In this document: positions 36,005 to 44,264 of the stretch, piece after piece
Position numbering within the stretch: the first letter of the stretch is position 1
Layout: every line of letters starts with the position of its first letter
From: Phormidesmis priestleyi Ana
GTDB taxonomy: Bacteria; Cyanobacteriota; Cyanobacteriia; Phormidesmidales; Phormidesmidaceae
Assembly: GCA_001314865.1 (NCBI GenBank)
Contig: LJZR01000001.1
Location: forward strand, 186,001-250,000
DNA: 64,000 nt
Reading direction: 5' to 3'
Notes under the pieces: generated by a model
What the model saw: only the letters and a program-made list of their open reading frames with translations
Database searches by the model: none
Told to the model about the DNA's origin: nothing
Translations under genes and position numbers: made by a program

Positions 36005-37030
36005 ATGACTGCTCAAGACATCACCTCTTCCATGCCTTCTTCACTCGCTAGCGCCGATACTAGCGATCCATTTATCTCGGTGGTCATCCCAACCTATGGA
36101 CGTGAGACGGTACTGTGCGACAGCATCAATAGCATCCTGGCTCAAGACTATCCAGCCTTTGAGCTGATTGTGGTGGACCAAACTCAGCAGCATGAGCCGA
36201 CTACGCAAACCTTGCTAGACCAGCTGGTTGAAGCATGTAAGATTCAGCTGTATCAGGTGAGTTGGGCGAGTCTCCCGGCTGCTCGTAACTATGCCATTGA
36301 GCGGGCGAATGGCAGCATTTTGCTTTTTTTGGATGACGATGTAGAGCTGCCAGAGGGCTTTTTGAGGGCTCATGCGAGGGCTTACGAAGGTCGGCCAGAG
36401 GTGGGCGCGATCGCAGGTCGGGTATTCGACCGCATGAAACTCTCAGAGGCCAGTGTGCCACCGATTGAAATACTCCCCCCTGAAGCGATGGATCCGGGGA
36501 TTGCCTGGTATCACATTGATTTGGTGCATACCACTCAGCCTCAGCAGGTACTCACCGCTAGAGGCTGCAATATGTCTTTTCGCCGTTCAGTATTTGAACA
36601 GCATGGCCTTCGGTTCGACGAGCGCTTTGCCGGGAGTGCCGTGCGTGAAGAGTCTGATTTTTGCCTGCGCTTGCGTAAAACCGGACTCATTATTTGGTAC
36701 GAGCCCGAGGCGCATTTGGTGCATTTAGGTGAGGAGACCGGAGGCTGTCACGATATTAGTACGCGATCGCTCAAGTATCAGACTACCTTTTACCACAATC
36801 ATTTTTTGATGGCGCTCAAAAACCTGACACCGGGGCAATTTTTGCGGCTTTCGGGGCGGCTTTTTGACTGTCATGTGCTAGGCAACCCGCCCTGTAATAA
36901 AAGCGGCTCGCCAATCAAGATTGTGACTCGCTTTGGCTTTTACGCTCTGGGCTTTTTACAAGCCTGTCTCACACTGCTTAGCCCGTGGGAGCGAAATGGC
37001 CGGCGCTATTCTCAGCCGCCTTCTGTGTGA
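36005..37030 (+). CDS. hpsN: Family 2 glycosyltransferase, HpsN-like
   Basis: The GT-A fold is visible: FISVVIPTYGRETVLCDSI near residue 25, then VVDQTQQHEP, a LLFLDDDVELPEGFL DxD motif (about residue 105), and CNMSFRRSVFEQHGLRFDER. The C-terminal end lacks a long membrane domain, so it is a cytoplasmic or peripheral enzyme transferring one sugar onto a polysaccharide precursor. The sugar is not predictable. Expression must depend on a ribosome site inside the array that precedes the ATG. Confidence 0.75.
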   Translation: MTAQDITSSMPSSLASADTSDPFISVVIPTYGRETVLCDSINSILAQDYPAFELIVVDQTQQHEPTTQTLLDQLVEACKIQLYQVSWASLPAARNYAIERANGSILLFLDDDVELPEGFLRAHARAYEGRPEVGAIAGRVFDRMKLSEASVPPIEILPPEAMDPGIAWYHIDLVHTTQPQQVLTARGCNMSFRRSVFEQHGLRFDERFAGSAVREESDFCLRLRKTGLIIWYEPEAHLVHLGEETGGCHDISTRSLKYQTTFYHNHFLMALKNLTPGQFLRLSGRLFDCHVLGNPPCNKSGSPIKIVTRFGFYALGFLQACLTLLSPWERNGRRYSQPPSV

Positions 37031-37091
37031 GTTTTACCCAGTTCTGTCTCTGCTACAGCCTTAATTTACGCCGTTCTGCTGCGCATCTGCT

Positions 37092-38270
37092 ATGAAAATT
37101 TTGGTCGCTAGCCATACTTACATCGTCGATCTTAACTGTGAGAAGCTGCGATCGCTAACACACCTTGCCCCCGACATAGAGGTGACCGTTGTTGTTCCCA
37201 AGCAATGGAATCCCGGCGGCGTACAAAGTAAAAAAATAGAAACTCAGCCCAAAAAAGAAGGGCGCTTTCGCGTTGTTCCCATCTCTAATTTCAGCCAGAA
37301 CAACCAGAGTTTGCTAAGCTTTGGCGCGGATATTATGCCGCTACTGCGTGAGTTTCGACCCCATATTATTCACGTTGAGCAGGGCGCTAAATCCATCGGC
37401 TATGCCGAGCTAATTACCCTGAACCGAGTGTTAAAGCTCAAAGCCAAAAATGTCTTTTTTACCTGGTGGAACCTGCCCTACAAGGTTAAGTTTCCGCTCT
37501 CCTTATTAGAACGCTACAATCTGCGGCATACGCACGGCCTCGTCGTAGGCAATCAAGATGGGGCCGATATTCTCAAAGATCATGGCTATCGTGGCCCAAC
37601 CTGCGTGATGCCTCAGCTCGGTGTAGATGAGCATTTGTTTAAACCCCAGCGTCAGCCCGACTTAGCGACTCAGCAGGGAATTAAACCAACAGACTTTGTG
37701 ATTGGCTTCGTAGGCCGCTTTGTTGAAGAGAAAGGTCTGCTGACGTTATTTACAGCCCTGACTAAGCTTCAGAACCATCCGCCTGCTCGCCCTTGGAAGC
37801 TATTGCTACTAGGCCGAGGCCCACTCAAAGAAAAACTCCAAACGCAGGCTATCCGCTCCGGCATTGCTGATCGCATCATCTGGATAGAGAGCGTTCCTCA
37901 TGACGATGTTCCCCGCTACATCAACCTGATGGATACGCTAGTGCTGCCTTCTGAGACGACCTATCAGTTCAAAACCCTCAGCGCCGCAGGTTGGAAAGAG
38001 CAGTTTGGCCATGTGCTCATTGAAGCGATGGCCTGTAAGGTGCCCGTCATTGGGTCTGACTCGGGCGAGATTCCCAACGTGATCAAAACAGACGGGCTGG
38101 TCTTTCCTGAAGGCGATGCGGCAGCTTTGGCCGAAAGGCTTGCTTTGCTAATGGCGCAGCCTGAACAGCAACAAACGCTAGCAGAGCTAGGCTACAGACG
38201 CGCCATGAGTGAATATACCAACCGGGCACTAGCCGAAAGGCTGTTAGCCTTTTACCAAACCTTGTTCTGA
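37092..38270 (+). CDS. hpsO: Family 4 glycosyltransferase, HpsO-like
   Basis: This 392-aa GT-B enzyme has the typical C-terminal nucleotide-sugar motif with Glu-rich signature: WKEQFGHVLIEAMACKVPVI (about residue 310), preceded by FVGRFVEEKGLLTLFTAL. The N-terminal domain carries IIHVEQGAKSIGYAE. It is a soluble or membrane-peripheral enzyme of exopolysaccharide synthesis, similar to HpsO. It follows hpsN by 61 bp, and the two are probably co-transcribed. Confidence 0.75.
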   Translation: MKILVASHTYIVDLNCEKLRSLTHLAPDIEVTVVVPKQWNPGGVQSKKIETQPKKEGRFRVVPISNFSQNNQSLLSFGADIMPLLREFRPHIIHVEQGAKSIGYAELITLNRVLKLKAKNVFFTWWNLPYKVKFPLSLLERYNLRHTHGLVVGNQDGADILKDHGYRGPTCVMPQLGVDEHLFKPQRQPDLATQQGIKPTDFVIGFVGRFVEEKGLLTLFTALTKLQNHPPARPWKLLLLGRGPLKEKLQTQAIRSGIADRIIWIESVPHDDVPRYINLMDTLVLPSETTYQFKTLSAAGWKEQFGHVLIEAMACKVPVIGSDSGEIPNVIKTDGLVFPEGDAAALAERLALLMAQPEQQQTLAELGYRRAMSEYTNRALAERLLAFYQTLF

Positions 38271-38648
38271 CTGGCTGTCGGCCCTTAGTAGAATTTGCCA
38301 AACAACTCTGTTAACTCAATTATCGATGCAATGACTGTAGTCTGGGACAGACAGGATGGGACAGGCAGGCTTGGGCAGACAGGCTTGGGCAGACAGGCTT
38401 GGGCAAATACGCCTAGCAAACCCGACCTTCATATTGGGCATTCTTGATATGGCTGAGAAGTTGTCACATTCATTCCTTTACAGCGGCGGCATTTTCTGTA
38501 AACTTGCCAGCGAAGTATCAGCCAAAACGTGACCCAAAACTTGTAACCACAAAAGACGTGACAGCATCTGTAGACGCCCAACCCAATAGCCTTGGTCTCT
38601 CCGTTGATATCTCCTAATCGCCGCTCAAAACAACCCCCGGTCGCGACC
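38271..38648. other. Spacer with a 14-bp array, about 380 bp
   Basis: The array of GGGCAGACAGGCTT units lies at 38358-38405. No gene of 60 codons or more is convincing. It separates hpsO from the metzincin-like gene and may contain its promoter. Confidence 0.5.
38358..38405. repeat. 14-bp tandem array, about 3.3 copies
   Basis: GGGCAGACAGGCTT occurs at 38373-38386 and 38387-38400, with flanking partial copies and a variant on the left side. Confidence 0.85.
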
Positions 38649-39668
38649 ATGCTTCATCAATGGCGATCGCACCTTACCCCTCGGCCAGTGCATGTTTTGC
38701 TGGGCTTGGCATTAGCGCTAGGTGGCTGCTCCGAGAGCGATTTTCAGTCAGCTCAAACGATTGTTTTTGGCGAGCCCGACGAGCTGAGTGTGCAGCCGAT
38801 TCGCGTCTGTAAAGACGATGGCAGCGACTGCGCTCAGGTCAATTTATTTGCCGATATCACCGCCAAGATTTTAAAGCAGGCCAATCTCAAACTGTCTTTT
38901 TTGCCCACCAATCAACTCAATGCAACTCGCTTTTTATCCATTAACGATCGGCCAGCTAGTGAGCGAGGCTCTGCTGATTACGAATTCTATGAACTGACTC
39001 GTACAGGTTCTAACGGCGCGTTTGGTCGCCATCCCGACTCTACTGACACTAGCGGCCCGATCAACATTTGGTATGTTGATACTATCGAGGCCCTGAATGG
39101 TTTTACTCAGTTTGGACTCGCCTGGGTCGGTGCCAATGGCGTCATTATTAGCAAAGAGGCCCTTGAGTTTGGCACAAACGGTCGTACAGACATCGTGGCA
39201 CACGAAATTGGCCATAACTTGGGGTTACGGCATGAGACATTAGGCGCAGGTGGCTCAAATAATTTGCTCACCGATGGCGATCGCAGGAATGTTCCAAACT
39301 CAGTCGATGATATTAACCCCGATGGTGCCAAGCTAAGCGCACTGACCAATGCCCAAATCGCAGCGATTAAGCAAAGCCCGCTTGTGACTCAAGGCACTCC
39401 AGGCACCTTCTCTGGCTCAGAGGCTGCTGCCGCCGATGCTCAGCTACTCGCTAGCCTGAGGAATACTGTCTGGGACGATTCAGTGTCTGGCGATTCAGTG
39501 TTTGGTGATTCAGCATTTGGTAACGAATCAAAGGGTACAAATGGGTTTGCCATTAGTGCTACTGACGATAACAGCACAGTACAGGTCCCCGAGCCCAGCG
39601 TTTGGGTTGGGCTGTTTTTTCTAGGTCTATCTATGCTTAAGGCTAAAGCGCTCGACGATCAGCCATAG
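38649..39668 (+). CDS. Metzincin-like lipoprotein with PEP-CTERM-like tail
   Basis: The protein starts at ATG 38649 (MLHQWRSHLTPRP). A lipobox-like VLLGLALALGGCSE (Leu-Gly-Gly-Cys) suggests lipid attachment at the N-terminus. The zinc motif HEIGHNLGLRH (about residue 190) has the HExxHxxGxxH form of metzincin endopeptidases. Near the C-terminus, VPEPS is followed by a hydrophobic helix and Lys residues, matching PEP-CTERM sorting tails in part; the residues after the basic patch (ALDDQP) are unusual. PEP-CTERM proteins are normally linked to exosortase and exopolysaccharide loci, which fits the location. A 15-bp repeat (D-S-V-F-G units) lies at 39478-39522. Role unknown; processing of surface proteins is plausible. 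Confidence 0.65.
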   Translation: MLHQWRSHLTPRPVHVLLGLALALGGCSESDFQSAQTIVFGEPDELSVQPIRVCKDDGSDCAQVNLFADITAKILKQANLKLSFLPTNQLNATRFLSINDRPASERGSADYEFYELTRTGSNGAFGRHPDSTDTSGPINIWYVDTIEALNGFTQFGLAWVGANGVIISKEALEFGTNGRTDIVAHEIGHNLGLRHETLGAGGSNNLLTDGDRRNVPNSVDDINPDGAKLSALTNAQIAAIKQSPLVTQGTPGTFSGSEAAAADAQLLASLRNTVWDDSVSGDSVFGDSAFGNESKGTNGFAISATDDNSTVQVPEPSVWVGLFFLGLSMLKAKALDDQP

Positions 39669-39688
39669 CGCATAGCATGATCAAACTG

Positions 39689-39735
39689 CCTATGATCATC
39701 TAGTCAGCCTATGATCATCTAGTCAGCCTATGATC
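39689..39735. repeat. 19-bp tandem array spanning a start codon
   Basis: CCTATGATCATCTAGTCAG occurs at 39689-39707 and 39708-39726, and a third partial copy (from 39727) contains the ATG 39730 start of the next gene. Confidence 0.9.
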
Positions 39736-40392
39736 ATAATGATTAAACTGCTTATGATCCAATTGCTCAGGATTAAATCATTGAGAGCTTCGCTGTTAAG
39801 CGCTTTATTAGGAGCATTGATTAGCCTCATAGGGCTGGTCATTCTAAGCCCTTTCTTGTCTAGAGAGGTTGTGAGAGTGTCTGCTACGGACAGAATAACC
39901 CACCCACCAATTCAGCAGATTATTGAAAGTGGCGAAAGTGGCGCAAATGGCGAAGATGAGCGATATCGGCTAGAAATTATGGCTCAAGATGGTTGGCGAT
40001 CGCCCGCAGCCATTGGTCAGCTCAGTAAAGACGGGCTTTTGCTTTGGCGGCAGGTTCTACCTCATCAGTACGGCCCCCGATTCTCTTTGGTTAGCCCAAA
40101 CGGCTATGTTGTTTTGTTTGATGAGTACATTAACGTGGCGAGTCCCTATGCGATCGCCCTCATTCACCCAAACGGCACAACCATAGCCCAGTACAGCTTT
40201 GATGATATTCAGGCGACTCTGGATGTTTCTCGCGCCGACATCACCCGCCAATCCGCCAGCGGCTGGTGGATTTCCGCTCCGCCTACATTGAGTGATTCAT
40301 TGAATGAATCCAATCTCGTCGCACGAGTTGAAACCGGCGGTATGCTGTTAGAACTCGACTTGACAACCGGTGAACTGACGCGCACGGACTGA
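39730..40392 (+). CDS. Membrane-anchored protein of the hps region, unknown function
   Basis: The first about 50 residues are Leu/Ile-rich, with one clear transmembrane helix (about 22-44), and the remainder appears extracytoplasmic. The rest contains repeated YVVLFDE/ALIHPNGTTI-type segments that resemble single blades of a beta-propeller or lectin-like folds, but I recognise no family. The start ATG lies in a 19-bp repeat unit, and an internal Met (residue 4 or 9) could be the true start. The stop TGA is in another short array (40375-40412). It sits between hpsO and hpsP and may be a cluster-specific protein. Confidence 0.5.
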   Translation: MIIMIKLLMIQLLRIKSLRASLLSALLGALISLIGLVILSPFLSREVVRVSATDRITHPPIQQIIESGESGANGEDERYRLEIMAQDGWRSPAAIGQLSKDGLLLWRQVLPHQYGPRFSLVSPNGYVVLFDEYINVASPYAIALIHPNGTTIAQYSFDDIQATLDVSRADITRQSASGWWISAPPTLSDSLNESNLVARVETGGMLLELDLTTGELTRTD

Positions 40393-40412
40393 CGCGCACG
40401 GACTGACGCGCA
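40375..40412. repeat. 14-bp duplication carrying a stop codon
   Basis: CGCACGGACTGACG occurs at 40381-40394 and 40395-40408 with a partial third copy. The TGA stop at 40390-40392 lies in the first copy. Confidence 0.9.
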
Positions 40413-40501
40413 GGGGCGACTCAGAAGAAAACGCCCGATAAAACGCCCGATAAAACGGCCCATAATCTACTCCTTGCAGCTTTTTTAGCTTTTTAGTCAT
40501 T

Positions 40502-41704
40502 ATGAAGCCGCTCAACATTCTCCAAATTGTGCCTTCCATCTCTTTGGTGTATGGCGGCCCAAGCCAAATGGTGCGTGGCCTCAGCGCCGCGCTAGGCAAA
40601 CATGCAAAGGTCACCATCATCACCACCGACTCTAATGGCGATGTCGATGAAGCGCCGCTAGATGTACCGTTAGGAGAACCTATCCCAGAAGACGGCTACG
40701 AGGTTATTTACTTCCGCTGCTCACCCTTTCGCCGTTACAAATTTTCCACCGCTTTACTCCGCTGGCTATGGGCGAACGCTCACGGTTACGACATCGCTCA
40801 CATTCATGCACTCTTTTCACCGGTGAGCACTTCAGCCGCCACGCTCTGTCGCTGGAAAAAGCTGCCCTACATCATGCGCCCACTGGGCACCTTAGACCCT
40901 GCCGACTTGCAAAAGAAAAAGCAAATCAAAAAACTCTACGCCACCCTGCTAGAGCGGCCAAACTTAGCAGGAGCCGCTGCCATCCACTTCACCAGCGAGC
41001 TAGAGGCAAAAGTCTCAGAACGCTTTGGCGTCACCACCCCAGGCTGGGTCATTCCACTGGGCGTTGTGCTCCCCAACTTGCCAGCGCGTAACGCCGCACA
41101 GGCCACCATTCGCCAGCGATTTCGTATTCCAACGACCACGCCGATTCTGTTGTTTATGTCCCGAGTAGATCCCAAAAAAGGATTCGATCTGTTGCTTCCG
41201 GCTTTGCAACAGCTCCATAAAAACGGCCAGCCATTTCACTTTCTTCTTTGCGGCGCTAATCCGCAAAATAGAGACTACGAAACAAGCATTCGACAGCAAA
41301 TTGAATCATCACCTTGGGCGAACTGGGCAACCCTGGTGGGCTTTGTTTCCGGTGATCTAAAAGCGCAAATTCTCAGCGCTGCCGATGTATTTGTACTGCC
41401 CTCTTATTACGAAAATTTTGGCATTGCAGTCGCTGAGGCGATGGCAGCTCAAATACCGGTCGTTATTTCCGACCAAGTGCATATTTGGCCTGCCATCAAA
41501 GAGAGTGAGTCTGGCTGGGTGGTGCCCACTCAAGTAGGCGCATTAGCAGAGGCTTTGGCTGAGGCATTAGGGGATGATGAGGAGCGATCGCATCGGGGTA
41601 AAAATGCTCGGCGCTGTGCCGAAGAAAAGTATGGGTGGGAAGCGATCGCACAACTCATGACAGCCACCTACCGACAGATCCTATTTGAGTTAGATCTAGC
41701 TTGA
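40502..41704 (+). CDS. hpsP: Family 4 glycosyltransferase, HpsP-like
   Basis: The 400-aa GT-B enzyme begins MKPLNILQIVPSISLVYGGP, typical of GT4, with YDIAHIHALFSPVS, MRPLGTLDPADL, LFMSRVDPKKGFDLLLPAL and the C-terminal YYENFGIAVAEAMAAQIPVV signature. The pattern is like HpsP. It acts on the cytoplasmic side in extracellular polysaccharide synthesis; donor unknown. Its stop lies in the 16-bp array at 41690-41757. Confidence 0.78.
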   Translation: MKPLNILQIVPSISLVYGGPSQMVRGLSAALGKHAKVTIITTDSNGDVDEAPLDVPLGEPIPEDGYEVIYFRCSPFRRYKFSTALLRWLWANAHGYDIAHIHALFSPVSTSAATLCRWKKLPYIMRPLGTLDPADLQKKKQIKKLYATLLERPNLAGAAAIHFTSELEAKVSERFGVTTPGWVIPLGVVLPNLPARNAAQATIRQRFRIPTTTPILLFMSRVDPKKGFDLLLPALQQLHKNGQPFHFLLCGANPQNRDYETSIRQQIESSPWANWATLVGFVSGDLKAQILSAADVFVLPSYYENFGIAVAEAMAAQIPVVISDQVHIWPAIKESESGWVVPTQVGALAEALAEALGDDEERSHRGKNARRCAEEKYGWEAIAQLMTATYRQILFELDLA

Positions 41705-41757
41705 ATTAGATCTAGATTGAATTAGATCTAGATTGAATTAGATCTAGATTGAATTAG
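41690..41757. repeat. 16-bp tandem array, 4 copies, carrying the hpsP stop
   Basis: TTAGATCTAGATTGAA is repeated four times (first copy with one change). The TGA stop of hpsP (41702-41704) lies in copy one, and copies two to four are downstream. Confidence 0.97.
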
Positions 41758-41902
41758 GTCAAATGGAGAACATTTAATGAGGATGAGTATCGCTAGATCG
41801 CCCATCTTTAGGCATAAAAAATTCCCGACCAATACAACTTCCCTAATCAACCGACGGGTTTACCTCTAAACTGAAAAGCAGTGCCCCTTTACACCCACAT
41901 TC

Positions 41903-42598
41903 ATGACAGACCAGATCGATCTCTTCAGCGCGAGCGGCGTGGAGGCAACCCCGCCCCCGGCAGACTTCGACCCTGACAAAATTCCCACCAGCGCCAAAGT
42001 CCCTATTCCCCTAGGAACCTACAACAACCTCGACCAGCTCGCGACCCACTGCAAGGGCTGCGTACGCTGCGAACTCGCCGAAACTCGAACGAACGTCGTC
42101 GTCAGCCGAGGCAACCCCAATGCCCCCATTTTGATCATCGGCGAAGGCCCTGGCCAACAAGAGGACGAACAGGGACTCCCCTTCGTCGGCCGATCCGGTC
42201 AGCTCCTCGAAAAAATTCTAGCTGCCGTCAGGTTAGATAGCGAAAAAGACACCTACATTTGCAACATCGTTAAGTGCCGCCCTCCGGGTAACCGCAATCC
42301 ACTCGCTCCCGAGGTCAACGCCTGCCGCCCCTACATCCTGGAGCAAATCCGCCTCGTTGATCCTAAAATTATCTTGCTCACTGGCGCCACCGCCGTCAAA
42401 GGCATCATGCCAAACGAAAAGCGCGGCATTACCAAAATTCGCGGCCAATGGATTGAATGGGAAGGCCGCCTATGCATGCCGATTCTTCATCCTGCCTACC
42501 TGCTGCGCAACCCATCTCGCGACCCCGGCAAGCCAAAGTGGCTAATGTGGCAAGACATTCAAGCCGTTCGCGCCAAGTTAGACGAAATTCGCGCTTAA
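41903..42598 (+). CDS. Family 4 uracil-DNA glycosylase
   Basis: This enzyme removes uracil from DNA to begin base excision repair. Family 4 is marked by a 4Fe-4S cluster; Cys residues are visible in CKGCVRCELAET and CNIVKCRPPGNRNP. Catalytic motifs are GEGPGQQEDEQGLPFVGR and HPAYLLRNPSRD. The 231-aa length is normal for the family, and the first about 45 residues are an acidic/Pro-rich extension. Cytoplasmic. It is convergent with the 42658 gene, 60 bp away. Confidence 0.92.
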   Translation: MTDQIDLFSASGVEATPPPADFDPDKIPTSAKVPIPLGTYNNLDQLATHCKGCVRCELAETRTNVVVSRGNPNAPILIIGEGPGQQEDEQGLPFVGRSGQLLEKILAAVRLDSEKDTYICNIVKCRPPGNRNPLAPEVNACRPYILEQIRLVDPKIILLTGATAVKGIMPNEKRGITKIRGQWIEWEGRLCMPILHPAYLLRNPSRDPGKPKWLMWQDIQAVRAKLDEIRA

Positions 42599-42657
42599 AT
42601 CCTAATTTCAATTCACTGGCTCGTTCCCTTAGTCGTAGATGCGCAATTTCTAAGCGA

Positions 42658-43482
42658 TCATAAGCGATCAATTGCCCCGGCCCGGCAGTCCCTTAGCCAT
42701 AGCTGTATCGCTTTACCGACAGAGCCTTGACTATTTTCGCGGGGCGGCAGCGGCGATCGCTCCGTATCCGCGTTGTCAATGGCCGAAAACATAAAACTCA
42801 GCCACCAACCATCAGGGGCCGCTGCTAAAAACAGCCAGTGATATTCCTGCACTTCATTGACCTTTAGCCCCGAATATTGGCGCGATAGCGTGGTGAAAAA
42901 CACTTGCGTTAAGGGGCCACCTGCCGCTGCGTCTGTTGTAAAGGCATATTCGTTCAGGTCTATCGGTTCTAGGTCAGGTCGTCCGGCAATGAGCACAAAA
43001 GAAGGGCGATAAGGTTCGTTAAGGATGCTGTTGCTAGAAGGACTATTGATATTGCGATTGGGGATGACCGCGACGGTTCGCTGTAACACTCGGTTGGTGT
43101 AGTCAGGAATGTCGCGAAGGATCAAAGCGGTAAGGGTTTCAATATCGGTGGGGCAGGCAATGGGCGATCGCAGATACGCTTCGGGCCTCTCCGTCTCATA
43201 ATCGAGCTGCTCTGTTTCTACAGGCTCTGATTCGACAGACTCTGTTTCCACAGGCGCATCAACCGCTTCATCCGTCGGTTCATTCATCGGTTCATCAGGC
43301 GGTTCATCTCTAGCAGGCGGCTCCAGAGTTGGCAGACCTTCTTTTGACGCCGCCCCAGACTGCACTGAACCAGACTGCACCGCCTGAACTACCCCAGACT
43401 GCGCCGACGCAGACAGCGGCAATCTCCACAGCGGTGACATCATGAGCGCAAACAATAATAGTGTTAAGCGCTTCCCCTTCAC
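42658..43482 (-). CDS. Exported protein with Pro/Glu-rich linker, unknown function
   Basis: The start is GTG 43480-43482, overlapping the TGA of pyrF (GTGA), so translation is coupled to pyrF. A signal peptide ([20 protein letters not shown], then SAQ) precedes an acidic Pro/Glu/Asp-repetitive linker (about residues 50-95) and a globular domain of about 165 residues with [20 protein letters not shown] and [19 protein letters not shown]. It resembles a cyanobacteria-specific secreted protein. The stop lies next to a 10-bp duplication (TAAGCGATCA at about 42652-42671). Confidence 0.65.
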   Translation of the reverse strand: MKGKRLTLLLFALMMSPLWRLPLSASAQSGVVQAVQSGSVQSGAASKEGLPTLEPPARDEPPDEPMNEPTDEAVDAPVETESVESEPVETEQLDYETERPEAYLRSPIACPTDIETLTALILRDIPDYTNRVLQRTVAVIPNRNINSPSSNSILNEPYRPSFVLIAGRPDLEPIDLNEYAFTTDAAAGGPLTQVFFTTLSRQYSGLKVNEVQEYHWLFLAAAPDGWWLSFMFSAIDNADTERSPLPPRENSQGSVGKAIQLWLRDCRAGAIDRL

Positions 43483-44252
43483 ATCGCCATCTCCTCACAA
43501 ATCCGCGCAAACGCCGCCGCCGGATCGTCTGCCTGTGTAATTGGCCTGCCAATCACCAAGTAGTCAACCCCAGCCTGCACGGCCTCAATCGGCGTCATCG
43601 TTCGCTGCTGATCACCCTTTTGCGCCCAGGCTGGCCTCACCCCCGGACACACCAGCAAAAAGTCATCCCCACAAGCGATCCGCAGCATTGCCGCTTCTTG
43701 CGGCGAGCAAACTGCCCCTGCCAGTCCGCTCTGTTGAGCTAAAAGCGCCAATTTTTGCGCGTAATGGCCCGATTCTACTGGCACCTGTAATTCACTTAAC
43801 AGTGCTGCTCGCTTAATACTGGTCAGCAGCGTCACCGCAACGATCCGAGGCGCATCGCATCCTGCGGCCTTAGCGCCTTCCACCACTGCTGTCTGAGCTG
43901 CTGATAGCGCCGCACTCCCCGCGATCGCGTGAACCGTCAATAAATCCACACCATAGCGACCCACCACCCGACTAGCCCCTGCCATCGTATTGGGAATGTC
44001 ATGCAGCTTCAGATCTAGAAAAATTCGTTTATTTCGAGCTTTTAGCGCGGCTAAGATGCTAGGCCCGCTGCTGATAAATAGCTCTAGCCCTACCTTCCAA
44101 AACGTGACCTCAGGCAGGCCTTCAATGAGAGCGATCGCCTCCCTTTCTGCCGACACATCCAAAGGCACGATGATCTTTTCAGACATCTTTTCAGACATCT
44201 TTTCAGCTGTCTTCTCAGGCATTTTTTTAGTCACGTCAGCAGCACCTCCCAC
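43479..44252 (-). CDS. pyrF: Orotidine 5'-phosphate decarboxylase
   Basis: This enzyme converts OMP to UMP, the last step of pyrimidine synthesis. TIM-barrel motifs [13 protein letters not shown] (catalytic Asp/Lys) and [19 protein letters not shown] are present. The N-terminus carries extra Lys/Met/Ser/Glu repeats (KMSEKMSEK) from the 12-bp array at 44173-44223. A shorter start near IIVPLDV would give the usual 230-240 aa. It follows tyrS on the same strand with a 12-bp gap and overlaps the next gene by 4 bp. Confidence 0.94.
   Translation of the reverse strand: MGGAADVTKKMPEKTAEKMSEKMSEKIIVPLDVSAEREAIALIEGLPEVTFWKVGLELFISSGPSILAALKARNKRIFLDLKLHDIPNTMAGASRVVGRYGVDLLTVHAIAGSAALSAAQTAVVEGAKAAGCDAPRIVAVTLLTSIKRAALLSELQVPVESGHYAQKLALLAQQSGLAGAVCSPQEAAMLRIACGDDFLLVCPGVRPAWAQKGDQQRTMTPIEAVQAGVDYLVIGRPITQADDPAAAFARICEEMAM
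44173..44223. repeat. 12-bp tandem array, about 4 copies, at the pyrF 5' end
   Basis: ATCTTTTCAGAC occurs twice exactly and then twice with changes. On the coding strand it adds S-E-K-M units to the N-terminus. Confidence 0.9.
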
Positions 44253-44264
44253 TTCTTCCTGAGC

